From: a virus
DNA length: 47,647 nt
Direction: 5' to 3' (one strand)
Virus record (IMG/VR): IMGVR_UViG_3300046642_000522
Span: 1-47,647 of that record
A program made the position numbers and the translations under genes. Every line of letters begins with the position of its first letter. The first letter of the stretch is position 1. Below, piece by piece: positions 21,901 to 30,700 of the stretch. Under the pieces are notes generated by a model. It saw nothing but the letters and a program-made list of their open reading frames with translations. It was not told the DNA's origin and ran no database searches.

Positions 21901-23762
21901 TCGAGGAAGGCGTAGTGGTTAAACTCATCCCAGCGCCATACTCCGCCGAACGTCGAACTTATCTGGAAGAGCTCTGTCAGGACCGATGCTTCTTGCGATG
22001 AGAACTGCGGCCCACCCACAAATGCGCAGTCACTTGGGCCGGTGAATGGCAGGCAGCCGCCTCCACCGAATCTCCATCCTGTGACACGCTCGAGACAGGC
22101 GAAAATCTCTCCGATGCTCGTGCCCGGAGCCTCTGTGGCGAACGGAATGGCGGCAATCCGGTTGAGGTCGTAATGCGGCGCGTAGGCCACGTACTGGTAG
22201 TAGTTCGTACCAGACTGGTCGTGGTGCTGCGTGTTCTTCCGGATGGTGTAGGTGACGTGGTTGATTGGATGGACGATGGTCGTCCCGTTCTGTCGCTTCG
22301 TGCGCACGATGAGGCTGCCGGAGCCGTCGTAGTGGCTGATGGGCACCTTCCACTCGATGGTGTCAGTCCCATCGCTCTCCTTGACCCTCCAGATGAGGTC
22401 AAACGAGTCGGAGTCCGGCATCAGCGCAGCGAAGTAGTTTTGGAGCGAACCGGAAGGCGGCGTCGCGGAAAGCTCGGAATCCAGGAACGGAGATGGCGGC
22501 GGACCGCCCGTGACGGATATCTGGCCGACGTCGTAGAGGTACGGCCTTCCAATATCTTCTGAGGAAGGGATGCCGCCCTGGATGGACTTGTAGGCGTTGG
22601 TGATGGACGGAGTGCCAATCATCTCCTGCGCGAAGCTGATGTCGTGAATGTAGTCATCCTTCGTCAGGGCGCCAGCATTCAGCTCCCAGAATCCTGGAAG
22701 GGTGATGTTGCCGCCTAATGACGGCGTGCCGATGCCACCCTCTGGACCGATGCCCACGATGATGATTGAATCTACGCCACCAGTGACGGACGCGGTCCCG
22801 ATGCCGCCTTCAGACCCTATCCCAGCGAGGATGATGTCTGCTGCAAGCGTCGGTGTGCCAATGCCGCCCTCTATGCCGATGCCGAGGAGCTCGATCATTC
22901 CGGGGACGCCGACGATGGGGACACCGACGCTTCCTTCGGGCCCAATGCCGAGGAGCGTGATGTAATTGATCGGCGTCTGTGTGATGGACACCCTCTGCAG
23001 CGGGGGCGTCGCGACGGCATTTGCGCCGGCTCCAGCGGCTGCGGTAACGGCAGGCTGCGAGCCATTGACGGTCTGCAGCGGCGGACTCGCGACAGCGTTG
23101 CCAGATGCAAAGACAGACGGCTGGAAGATTGTGATGGAGGATTGCTCGAGGACGGCCGGGACGGTGACCGCCACTCCTCCTATCTCGAGCTGCCGGACGC
23201 TGACCGTCTGCAGCGGCGGCGCGGCTATCTGTTCGCCCGTAACGATCGGAGCGAACTGGTTAACGCCAGTCACCTGGAGTCTTGGGAAATCGCTCGGCGC
23301 GGTAGCCGTTACCGCGAACTGCGATATGAGAATCCGCTGGAGTGGCGGATGGACCGTTACGCGACGATGACCGTGGACGATAGATGCCGTGGCGGTCGGG
23401 TCGAATTGCGCTATGGATGCGTTCTGCTTCGGGGCCGCATAATGCGCCGCAGGCTGCAGAACGCTGACTGTCTGCAGCGGAGCGGTCGCGGTGCCGATGA
23501 CTGCGGGAGATGCCGCGGGTTGACTGGCAGATACCGTCTGCAGGGGAGCGGTCGCGTTGCCGGTGAGAGATGCCGCGGGTTGACTAACGCTGACTGTCTG
23601 CAGGGGAGCGGTCGCGGCGCCGATGACTGGGGGGGATGGCTGTAGCGCCGGATATGGCTCGTTATTACGGCTATAGCGGAACGTCTCAGTCGAAAGTGAA
23701 CCGATTTCCGGCAGCGGCTCCCCATTCCGGCTGTAGAGGAACTGCCTTGTATCAACTGTCAC
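18993..23762 (-). CDS. Very large repeat-rich tail protein (tail tip/fibre)
   Basis: 1589 residues from GTG 23762, overlapping the tailspike-like stop as GTGA. Residues 1-60 hold two YSRNxEPxP units. About 50-290 is an array of roughly ten PLQ[TR]VSxxQ-type units, then about 290-360 four units of GIGxEGGIGTP. The middle (about 440-680) looks like a folded tail domain. About 850-1050 is coiled coil. A short Cys-rich unit CPEGQHESCSDGYGCVCVDD sits near 1200. The rest is mostly helical. Size and position after the distal tail and spike genes suggest a central fibre or tip protein. Confidence 0.75.
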   Translation of the reverse strand: MTVDTRQFLYSRNGEPLPEIGSLSTETFRYSRNNEPYPALQPSPPVIGAATAPLQTVSVSQPAASLTGNATAPLQTVSASQPAASPAVIGTATAPLQTVSVLQPAAHYAAPKQNASIAQFDPTATASIVHGHRRVTVHPPLQRILISQFAVTATAPSDFPRLQVTGVNQFAPIVTGEQIAAPPLQTVSVRQLEIGGVAVTVPAVLEQSSITIFQPSVFASGNAVASPPLQTVNGSQPAVTAAAGAGANAVATPPLQRVSITQTPINYITLLGIGPEGSVGVPIVGVPGMIELLGIGIEGGIGTPTLAADIILAGIGSEGGIGTASVTGGVDSIIIVGIGPEGGIGTPSLGGNITLPGFWELNAGALTKDDYIHDISFAQEMIGTPSITNAYKSIQGGIPSSEDIGRPYLYDVGQISVTGGPPPSPFLDSELSATPPSGSLQNYFAALMPDSDSFDLIWRVKESDGTDTIEWKVPISHYDGSGSLIVRTKRQNGTTIVHPINHVTYTIRKNTQHHDQSGTNYYQYVAYAPHYDLNRIAAIPFATEAPGTSIGEIFACLERVTGWRFGGGGCLPFTGPSDCAFVGGPQFSSQEASVLTELFQISSTFGGVWRWDEFNHYAFLECSVGAGSSIVADYKTNLLSAERTEEDKPQQQVLVTEDINGVIHGESAAMALLELQAEDACEQYQAELQSQLAQQNNADNSQFDPCTIASGSSGSSQTASLPTFKFTSNALKSQRTYLRELYLLSQAPQVTYSGAVLDTSMLQGGSPEGRIPLGRWVTFKDDEADIHDVVRCVGADYNLLEPEKTSYQFDNEVPWENISNQALTVASAANAQALAGLLGVPKNPKLAPGPTANQNSKQDTSQCLDDAAIEADWIPPPTCVGKGQKLVNALEDKQAQYLKLLDFGTSIQAQAEAALGYMEGVKAGAEGQGVNLPVGQFINGLHATIFKIKQAILTAEVAVLQAQQDLDNANEIAGAEGGMWGFMLSTIVSDSSGGSGSAVSCDSLKGAADKAQTAKNASDKIEKGHWQWSVQQFKVGDCPPDPLPSDATNMGVDSGLDKAVKSTADGACYFARITANNPVLGTQSGDQTTHGHINCGDITTDTTETGGSGSGAGGGGGTPIIDGQTMFVVYHLLKDMVDANVLLNKQWDAITKTDKLAEELRNNVKECVAKASDQALTSLALCDQQKTDNPPQPTTADGGGGGNCPEGQHESCSDGYGCVCVDDRIQFQDKVDVYRGFGNPLTETVDGSNKVTGNAKRKPGDLGQDCITRTQSLAKLASGTAQAASVQLASIGSQLQKAENARIAATETVDTVTFPWGIDSQGLIDVVSNVRAICATIQSTADTVGTSAKKFGDLSQVGIGMSSAANALNVQNAKQVKDSNDTLNTLQGLRADINQNVSDTTASFGSLTPLWSEVARSLKTYEDGFGLWAMAIAGIEPQKFNTDTGVVTDHRADALNALAPGRDALAQISSLTHNAGILINASGAAGAALLDAVDCADAYLVSAGVDIGAQRTQSVVAQNTWAVDSPTMDLNPDALPTLDPDYDRVQDSDGRTIQRMSVRSAEPDNPNVNDVWIQTETDYLPPSPVPSDS
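23461..23632. repeat. Three near-identical tandem copies (about 60 bp) in the large tail gene
   Basis: Copies sharing CTGCAGSGGAGCGGTCGCG and GATGCCGCGGGTTGACT are arranged head to tail and encode APLQTVSxxQPAAS. High DNA identity suggests recent duplication, unlike the diverged units further into the gene. Confidence 0.8.
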
Positions 23763-25807
23763 GGTTGTGGCTTAGCAAACCAGGCATGGCCGCTCGCGGA
23801 CGTGGAGCGGCTAATGAATCGCAATGTCACTACCCCGTCAGCAGTCGGCGTGATTGAGCTAAATGAGAGCGTCGTCCAGGCTCCGCTTCCGCCACCCGCA
23901 TTCGTCACTGTCTGATCCGTGACACCAATCTGACCGCCGCCCGTCAGGAGCACTTGCGGGTAATTCGTTCCTGCGTAACCTGCGTCATACTGGCTATCGA
24001 CCGTAATCGTGATAGTTGCGCCGGACGCGACTGGATAGCGAAACTCGTGATCGTCATAGCCGGTAAGCTTGATCGACTGATTTCCGGCACCGTCCGTCGT
24101 GCTCGCGTCGATCACGCCCATGTCGTGACGTTCGAGTGCGCCTACGGCGGCGAGAGTATTGCCACCTGCCGGGCGCGGTCGGTTGAGCAAATCGGCGTAG
24201 GACATCTGTGGGAGTGTATAAAAAACGACGAGGCGCATGTAGTCGATCAGGACTTGGTTGCCGGCGCCAGAACTACAGGTGAAACTCGCGCCGACACCGA
24301 AGCCGGAGTTATTCACATCGGTTGGACTTAAGGTTGCGCCCCAGAGTTGGCCATCACCCTGGCACACACGGCCAGTGATACCGGCCCCGCCACCGCCAAG
24401 GATGGAACCCACGGTACTCCCGCTCACGTTCAGGACGCTGCCATGCTGGGAAGTTCCCGTCACGGCTCCCGCCTTCAGGAGTTTTAGTGTCGTGAACGTC
24501 AGATTGGCATCGGCCCGGATGCAGATGTAGAGCTGGACACCGGTAATCGTGGCATCGCTCGGAATCGAGAACCCCATTCCGGTCGCTTCGATGAGGTGAC
24601 TTACCTGGCCGGTCGTAAGGGAGATGCTGGCCTCGGTACTGTCTGGGACGAGGATGTTGTTCGGGCTAGTCCAAGAGATGGTGCCAACCGAGGAATCGTC
24701 CGTTGCTGTGGTCGGTACACCGACCTGCGCCTCACAACTACTCCATCCGAGCAACGGTGACGTAGTAGATGGTGTGCCGTGCGGTCGGACGATTGCACCA
24801 CGCTGCTCCGCCTGTCCCCATTCAAGCAACTGAGCCTTGGCGTAGCTCAAACCGTTTAGGTTGAAGGTCTTGAGTCCTGCGAAAACCGTGTTGCCCGTCG
24901 CTAGCTTATTGGCGAGGAACACATTGTTTTCCTCAACGAGACAGCCTGCGTGCTGGCTTTGGGCTGTCACCAACGTATTGGTACTACCACGAACCATGAC
25001 GAGATTATTCAGGAACAGCAACGGGTATTGATCGGACCAGGAATTGCCGTTGATGATGCTCAGAATGCTCTGGCCGCAACTTCCCTCGATGGTGCAGTTG
25101 AGGATTTTTAGGCCCCCAGCCTTGCCGCCGACGTTCGCGGAGTCGCTATTGATGTTGAAGAATTTGTGTGTGATATGACCAATGAACCGGCAGTTCTGAT
25201 AAGTAACGCCCACATCCCAATGCGGGCTCGCCTGCGATGCAGCCACGAGACCCATCATGTCGCGGTCGCTCGCTGTTCCGTCTACGTTCGTGGCGACGAA
25301 CGTGCAGCGGTCAGCTAGAAAGTTCTTGGGTACGCCTGCGGCGGCCGTGAGATAAAGCACACTCGATTGAATGCCGATCACGACGCAATCAAGCAGCTTT
25401 AGGTCATGGTTGGTGGCTGAGCCGCCGAAGTAATCCGAAAAGCAGTCCGTCGAACCCGTGTTGGCGCCGATGATGGTCATAAATTGGAAAGTGTAACGAT
25501 TCTTATTGTTGCAGTCGATGGTTGGACCACTGGAAGCTGGGGCCGTAGTGTCGTTAGTGGTATAGCCAGTAACAGTAACCTCGCCAGCATCGCCCGTCTT
25601 GGCACCATCGACATCGCCGATGATCTTCGTCTCGGCCGTCGCCGCGACGGAGCACTGCAACAACTCTCGATAAACGCCAGCGCCGACGTAGACGGTATCG
25701 CCTGACGCGATGGCGCCGAGCGCATGGCTAATCGTCAGCCAGGCAGCACCCGCAGAAGTCCCCGCAGCACCGTTAGAACCTGTCTTACGGACGTAATAGG
25801 TGGTCAC
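23759..25807 (-). CDS. Parallel beta-helix tailspike-like protein
   Basis: 682 residues. TYYVRKTGSNGAAGTSAGAA then WLTISHALGAIASGDTVYVG is the classic start of right-handed beta-helix proteins, followed by many short strand-turn units up to about residue 330 (NCTIEGSCGQS, LLFLNNLVMVRG). Two jelly-roll-like C-terminal regions (about 380-500 and 570-680) may bind ligands. Most likely recognises or degrades host surface glycans at the tail tip; no catalytic residues can be assigned by eye. Confidence 0.78.
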   Translation of the reverse strand: MTTYYVRKTGSNGAAGTSAGAAWLTISHALGAIASGDTVYVGAGVYRELLQCSVAATAETKIIGDVDGAKTGDAGEVTVTGYTTNDTTAPASSGPTIDCNNKNRYTFQFMTIIGANTGSTDCFSDYFGGSATNHDLKLLDCVVIGIQSSVLYLTAAAGVPKNFLADRCTFVATNVDGTASDRDMMGLVAASQASPHWDVGVTYQNCRFIGHITHKFFNINSDSANVGGKAGGLKILNCTIEGSCGQSILSIINGNSWSDQYPLLFLNNLVMVRGSTNTLVTAQSQHAGCLVEENNVFLANKLATGNTVFAGLKTFNLNGLSYAKAQLLEWGQAEQRGAIVRPHGTPSTTSPLLGWSSCEAQVGVPTTATDDSSVGTISWTSPNNILVPDSTEASISLTTGQVSHLIEATGMGFSIPSDATITGVQLYICIRADANLTFTTLKLLKAGAVTGTSQHGSVLNVSGSTVGSILGGGGAGITGRVCQGDGQLWGATLSPTDVNNSGFGVGASFTCSSGAGNQVLIDYMRLVVFYTLPQMSYADLLNRPRPAGGNTLAAVGALERHDMGVIDASTTDGAGNQSIKLTGYDDHEFRYPVASGATITITVDSQYDAGYAGTNYPQVLLTGGGQIGVTDQTVTNAGGGSGAWTTLSFSSITPTADGVVTLRFISRSTSASGHAWFAKPQP

Positions 25808-25863
25808 TTACTGCGGCTCCTAGCTAACGATATTGTCGTAGCTCCGGTGGCGAATGTTACTGC

Positions 25864-26313
25864 CTAGGCATGAGCCCACGCCAATATACCGCTTGCGTTC
25901 CAGGCCACTTGAAAAGTTCCGCTCGAGCTCGCTACCGAACCACCGAAGTCCCAGTAGCCGATAAGTACGTCAGTTGCGGAGCTCCCGACGACCTTGTAGA
26001 GATAGAGGCCGCTGGCGGTGATGGTCGATGCTGCCCAGGAGAGGGTCGCCGCGGTGAACGTCTCAACGTGTGAAGCCATTGCGAGCGAGAGCGACCCAAG
26101 CGCGGCGCCTCCAGTGCTGTAGCCGGTTCCTGACGCTTCGTGGGTGATGTCAACCCTGAACTGGTGGCCCTGCTTGGTCGCATCGGACTCAGCGGTGCCG
26201 GTCGCGTTAACCAACATGCCGTAGATGGAGTCGGTGTCGAAGTCTACCGGCGTGAGGCTTCCCTGGCCGGCCTGCGCCTCAAGCCAGGTGTCCATAAAGA
26301 CAGAGTTAGCCAT
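25864..26313 (-). CDS. Virion/tail-associated protein
   Basis: 149 residues from ATG 26313. Begins MANSVFMDTWLEAQAGQGSL, then a strand-rich domain (YGMLVNATGTAESDATKQGH) resembling small phage tail or fibre accessory proteins; ends GTFQVAWNASGILAWAHA. Position between distal tail and tailspike genes supports a structural role. Confidence 0.65.
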   Translation of the reverse strand: MANSVFMDTWLEAQAGQGSLTPVDFDTDSIYGMLVNATGTAESDATKQGHQFRVDITHEASGTGYSTGGAALGSLSLAMASHVETFTAATLSWAASTITASGLYLYKVVGSSATDVLIGYWDFGGSVASSSGTFQVAWNASGILAWAHA

Positions 26314-26592
26314 TTAGCCCTCCTTCGGCGTGCCGACGGTTCCAGTGGCCGTCGCCTGGAACTGTGTGATACCCGCGGCGGGCGGTGCTTGCACATTGGC
26401 TGCGCCCTCCGGTGGGTAAACTTCTTCGAACTCCCGATTCAGGTGACCACCTGCCGCGTTAATCCGGCTGATGTGACCATTGATTTCCTGCCGGACGAGA
26501 TGCTTGAGCTGTGCGAGCGCGGCCATTTGCTGGTCCGCGTTCTGAAGCTCCTGATGCAGTTCTTTGACATTCATGTCTGCGAAGTCAGCCAC
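26314..26592 (-). CDS. Small coiled-coil tail-region protein
   Basis: 92 residues from ATG 26592. Helical first half (MNVKELHQELQNADQQMAAL then AQLKHLVRQEINGHISRINA) and a flexible Ala/Pro/Gly C-terminus. Stop is immediately before the next ATG. No family; likely an assembly or fibre-linking protein by position. Confidence 0.6.
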   Translation of the reverse strand: MADFADMNVKELHQELQNADQQMAALAQLKHLVRQEINGHISRINAAGGHLNREFEEVYPPEGAANVQAPPAAGITQFQATATGTVGTPKEG

Positions 26593-26604
26593 GATAGCCC
26601 TCCT

Positions 26605-27021
26605 TTAGAGCTCGAATAGCTTAAATGCGCCCGTGTCGGGTATGACCACGATGTTGCTCCCATTGGGCGTGTCTGGGAGCCCTGTTGCCTCGTCCGTGTA
26701 GGTCATGAGCGGGCTCGTGGCGTCGGTGCCGGTATTGCGTGCCAGGATGACCGCCGTGATAGTCGCTCCGGATACAGCGGTGATCGTCTCGGACGTTGCG
26801 TTGAACACGCCGAGGGTGATGCTCTTTCCAGAGAGGTTCCCGGACCTAGCGACAATGTTGCCGCCACCGATGTCGCTGATGAACTGGTGCGTCGACAGGT
26901 TCACGACGTACCCAGACGACACCAGAATCATGATGATGTTGTGGTTCAGGCACTCGACGTAGCTCGAATGCGCCGAGCCGGCCAGCATCCCCTCCGCGTA
27001 GAGGCGATATTTGCCCTTCAC
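26605..27021 (-). CDS. Virion protein of unknown function
   Basis: 138 residues from GTG 27021. Strand-rich (ITLGVFNATSETITAVSGAT) with a Cys near the N-terminus. Palindrome copy 3 ends 9 bases before the start; the usual ribosome site is missing there. Likely structural by position. Confidence 0.6.
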   Translation of the reverse strand: MKGKYRLYAEGMLAGSAHSSYVECLNHNIIMILVSSGYVVNLSTHQFISDIGGGNIVARSGNLSGKSITLGVFNATSETITAVSGATITAVILARNTGTDATSPLMTYTDEATGLPDTPNGSNIVVIPDTGAFKLFEL

Positions 27022-27024
27022 TAG

Positions 27025-27312
27025 CTACACCGTCCCATCTTGGGACGATTCGTTGGCGTGGCGATGCATCCAGTCCTTAATCCAGGCCTTCATCTCGTCG
27101 GTCTTCTCGAGCGTCGCCGCCTTTCGCTGGCTGCAGCCGCAATTCTTGAAGACCGGCGCCTCGGACGGCATCATGTTGACTCCAGCCTGCGCAGCCTCAA
27201 TGGCCTTGAGCGAGGCTTCCGCGGCAGCCGCCTGGATGGCGCTGCGACCGGCGGCGATACGCTCGCGGCTCTCACGAAGGAGCTGCTCGACTCTGCTTTC
27301 TACTGCATCCAT
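27025..27312 (-). CDS. Small charged coiled-coil protein
   Basis: 95 residues from ATG 27312. Residues 1-45 are an Ala/Glu/Arg-rich helix (VEQLLRESRERIAAGRSAIQ), followed by FKNCGCSQRK, a CxC motif, and a second helix (TDEMKAWIKDWMHRHANE). The last codons contain palindrome copy 3. Function unknown. Confidence 0.6.
   Translation of the reverse strand: MDAVESRVEQLLRESRERIAAGRSAIQAAAAEASLKAIEAAQAGVNMMPSEAPVFKNCGCSQRKAATLEKTDEMKAWIKDWMHRHANESSQDGTV
27031..27047. repeat. Palindrome copy 3 (one mismatch)
   Basis: CGTCCCATCTTGGGACG; 7-bp arms intact, with A to T change next to the centre relative to the other copies. It spans the end of 27025..27312 and lies 9 bases upstream of the start of 26605..27021. 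Confidence 0.75.
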
Positions 27313-27324
27313 GGGAATCTCCTC

Positions 27325-27732
27325 TTAGTGATGAATGAACGGATCGACGCATACGAAGGGAATCGTGAACTTCACCGTCGAAACGAGCGGCACGAAATCC
27401 GACTTGCCGGTGTATCTGGCCATGAAGTACCCGTCCCTGTCTGGCAATATTAGCGGCCTGGCTCCGGCACGCACGTCCAGGAGCGTCCCGAGCGCAATGG
27501 CATTAGACATGAGCGTCGCGTGGTTCGGCTCAACGATGAAGCAGTCCAGATTGATGTCCATGGGCCCGTAGGACGCCCCGTAATCCCAGGCGCCGTCCCT
27601 AGTCGGGATATCAACGATGCGGTCCTTTACAGGCGGCAGCAGTGGTACGTGGATACCGCTCAGGGCTATAGCTACGCCGAAGCTCAGCGATGGGACGCCA
27701 TTGAAGATGAAGCCGAGCCACTGGTCGGTCAT
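27325..27732 (-). CDS. Distal tail protein (Dit-like)
   Basis: 135 residues; ATG 27732 overlaps the tape measure stop as ATGA. Residues about 38-70 (VDIPTRDGAWDYGASYGPMD then INLDCFI) match the V-P-G-R-D-G-x-x-x-x-G-x-x-Y-x-x-x-x-I pattern of SPP1 gp19.1/Dit N-terminal domains, and position right after the tape measure agrees. It would form the ring joining tail tube to tip. Shorter than typical two-domain Dit, so probably only the N-terminal ring domain. Confidence 0.75.
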   Translation of the reverse strand: MTDQWLGFIFNGVPSLSFGVAIALSGIHVPLLPPVKDRIVDIPTRDGAWDYGASYGPMDINLDCFIVEPNHATLMSNAIALGTLLDVRAGARPLILPDRDGYFMARYTGKSDFVPLVSTVKFTIPFVCVDPFIHH

Positions 27733-30700
27733 AAGTGAAGTCCCTGCGGATAGCCAAGCGCCTTGATGCGCTCCTGCTGTGCCGCGGTCTGCGCTTGAGA
27801 GAGCCTGCCGACGATTTGGTCGACACGACGCTCGCTGTCCACATGCATGTTCTCGACGTTGAACATGTGACCGCCGAACATAGGACTGTCACCTCCACCG
27901 CCTCCGCCTCCGCCTGCCCCGGACCCGCCGCTCGCGGTTCCTGGCGAAGCGCTGGCACCAAATGCGGCACCGACCGCAGTGCCCATGGCGTCGGAGAGGA
28001 GGGACGAGCCGGAGGTGATGCCCATGGCAGCGCCTTGAATCAGCGGCAGGCCAATCTCCTTCATGGCACGCTTGGACGGCGAGGCAATCAGACCTTCAGC
28101 CTGTGCTGCCAGGATGGCTGAGTCCACGGCTTGCCTAGCAGCCGCTTGAATGGCAGGCATGCTCTGCACGATTCCGGTTGCAATGCCATCGCCGATGGCG
28201 TTCCCAACCGGAGTAGCCTGCTGCGTGGCGTCGGGGATGGCAGAAGCGCCACTCGCAGCGTCGTGAACGGCATTCCGAATTGCCGGTGTGCCCTGCGTAA
28301 CTCCGGCCGCTATTCCACTTGTGATGGCGTTGCCAATGGCCTGCGACTGCTGTGCTACCTCGGCAGGCTTCGGCAGTAGGTCTGGAACGAAGATTTTGTT
28401 TGGCTTGACGGCAGGACCACCGAAAGCAGACGCGCCCTGCGAGGCTGCGGCCATATCGATGACGACCTTCTTTTGGTCGTTGAGAATCTGGAGTTGGTCC
28501 TGCAACTGCTTGGTATGGAAATCATCGCCCTGGGTTTGGACCGTCTGGGTATCCTTTGCCAGGCCAAGTGCCGTAGTTGCCGCTTGGATTTTCTGGTTGG
28601 CGGCCAGGAGCTCTGGGGCAGACCCATCCAGTTTGATCTTCGCCTCATCCTGCGCCAGTTTGTTCTTGGCGTCCTCAGTCTGGAGGCCGGCGTTGGCGAG
28701 GCTATTCTGGTCCTGCGCCAACTGGTTTCGGCTCTGCTCAGCGCTGATCGCAGCGTTGATTCTCGAGAGCTCCTTATCCAGTGCATCAGTCTTCTGGCCC
28801 TGCGCCTGAAGGGACTGCTGCTGGATTTGCAGTTGATCCCGCTGGACCTGAAGTTGCAGGAGCGCAGGGTCCGTACCGCTCGTGTGTCCCTGGGCGGCCA
28901 GGAGATCATGCGACTTTGTGATCTGGTCCTGGATGGCCGTCGCCTGCTGCTGAAGGGTCTGAAGATACTGCTCGGCCGGCTGACGGGCCTGCTCGATCTG
29001 GTCCTTGATCTCGGTCCAGTGATTCTTGCTCTCGACCAGAGGTTCGTTCTGCGCATCGAAGGACTTTTTGAGCTCGTCCGAATGGGTCTTCGCCTCGTCG
29101 ATCTGGACCGTCAGATCGTGCATCTGCGGTGTGGGTAGATTTGCCCACTCCTTCGCCTTCGCCGTCAGGTCGTCAAATTCCTTCTTGGCCGGGTCGACAA
29201 AGCCGGTCTTCAGCTCGGTGAGCATGTTCTGGTCGGCCTGGACGGCTGCGCTGTCACCGCTGGCTAGGTCGGACTGCAGCTTCTCCTGCCACTGCTCCTC
29301 AAGCTGCAGCATGTTCGCGTAACGATCTCTGGCCGATGCAAGGATGGACTGGTCACTCGCGGACAGTTGTGCGTTGACGCTGGCGTTCTTGCCGACCAAT
29401 TGGTCGTAAGCCAGATTCGCTATCTGTAGCTTGGTGTTCTGGACATCGCTCCAGGCGCTGAGTTGGCTCTTCCAGCTTGACTCGATGGCCGTATTCGCCT
29501 CGTTCGCCTTCTTGATGCTCTGGTCGTAGGATTTTTGCTCCGCATCCCGCTTCTCGCCGAGACCGGCGATTTTGGCATCCAACTGCTTGCGGTCTTCGGC
29601 AGACATGGTCTCGGTGCTCTGCCGTTGGAGGCCGTTGATCTGTGCCTGGTAGCCCTGGATTGCCTGAAGCTGTTGTGATGCCGACTGGATGGACGAATCC
29701 CGAATGTTTTGCCAGTCTTCGACTGTGTGGTCCTTATACGTTCCACTGGCCTTTGCCATCTCGTCATAATCCTTCGAGATGGTGGCTGCCGAGGCATCGG
29801 TGGTTTTGGCCAGTGAGGTACTCGCCTTGGCCGCGGCGTCGCTATTCGAGGCGTTCTTATCGTGAGTCGCCTGCTCTTCTTTCCCCTCGTTGACAATGGA
29901 ATCGACTTGTCCGGCAGCGTTGCTCTCGATCGCTTTGGCGGCTCTCCCATAAGCGTCCGCCTCGAGCTGCTTATCAGCGATTCTGGCCATTGCCTCTTCA
30001 TGGACAAGTTCGGTGTGCTTCTTCTCCTCAGCGTCGGACATGACGTAGTCGCCGGTCTGTGGAGTGCCCGCACCACCTGCGGGCGGGGGCGGATTGGTGA
30101 TACTTCCCGGTACAGGAATGAGATTGAGCGACTTAATTTGCGCCGCAATGTCCTTCATCCGGCTGATTGCTTCAGCCTGAACCTGGTCGAAGTACGGGTC
30201 CATGGAGCGCTTGACGGCATCGGACGGGCCCATAAGCCAGGCGGCGAAATCGCCGATGACGCCTTTTCCTGTGCCAGGCGACCAGTGCTGCGAGTTAGTC
30301 GCCTGGTCGTAATAGGGCTGCATTGAACGCTTGACACCGCCAGGATCTCCGAACAGTGAGTCGATCAGTTTGGGCAGAAGCGCTCCGCCCGACCGCTCGG
30401 TATTCATAAAGCTCTCTGCATCGGTCTTGACCTGATCCAGAGCGCCTTTTACCCATTCGGATATCTGCGAGTCGTCCTCGTGGCCGGGTAGGGCTCCGCC
30501 AGTAAGGAGAGCCGTGAGGATGTTCCCGCCTTCCGTCTTCTGGACGAAGTTGACGGTGAACGTGTAAGCCTTACCAGCAAGAGTGGCGAGATCGCCGAGC
30601 TTTGTAATGAGATCCGTGAGGGGCGGAAGCAGATCAGTCCCAATCGAAACTCCGAGGACGGCGAGTTTCTGTTTGGCAATGTCCAGCTGGCGCGATGTGT

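Noticed and set aside
23461-23632. Tandem repeats considered as a CRISPR array
   Set aside because: Copies are adjacent, coding and nearly identical along their length, with no unique spacers and no cas genes.
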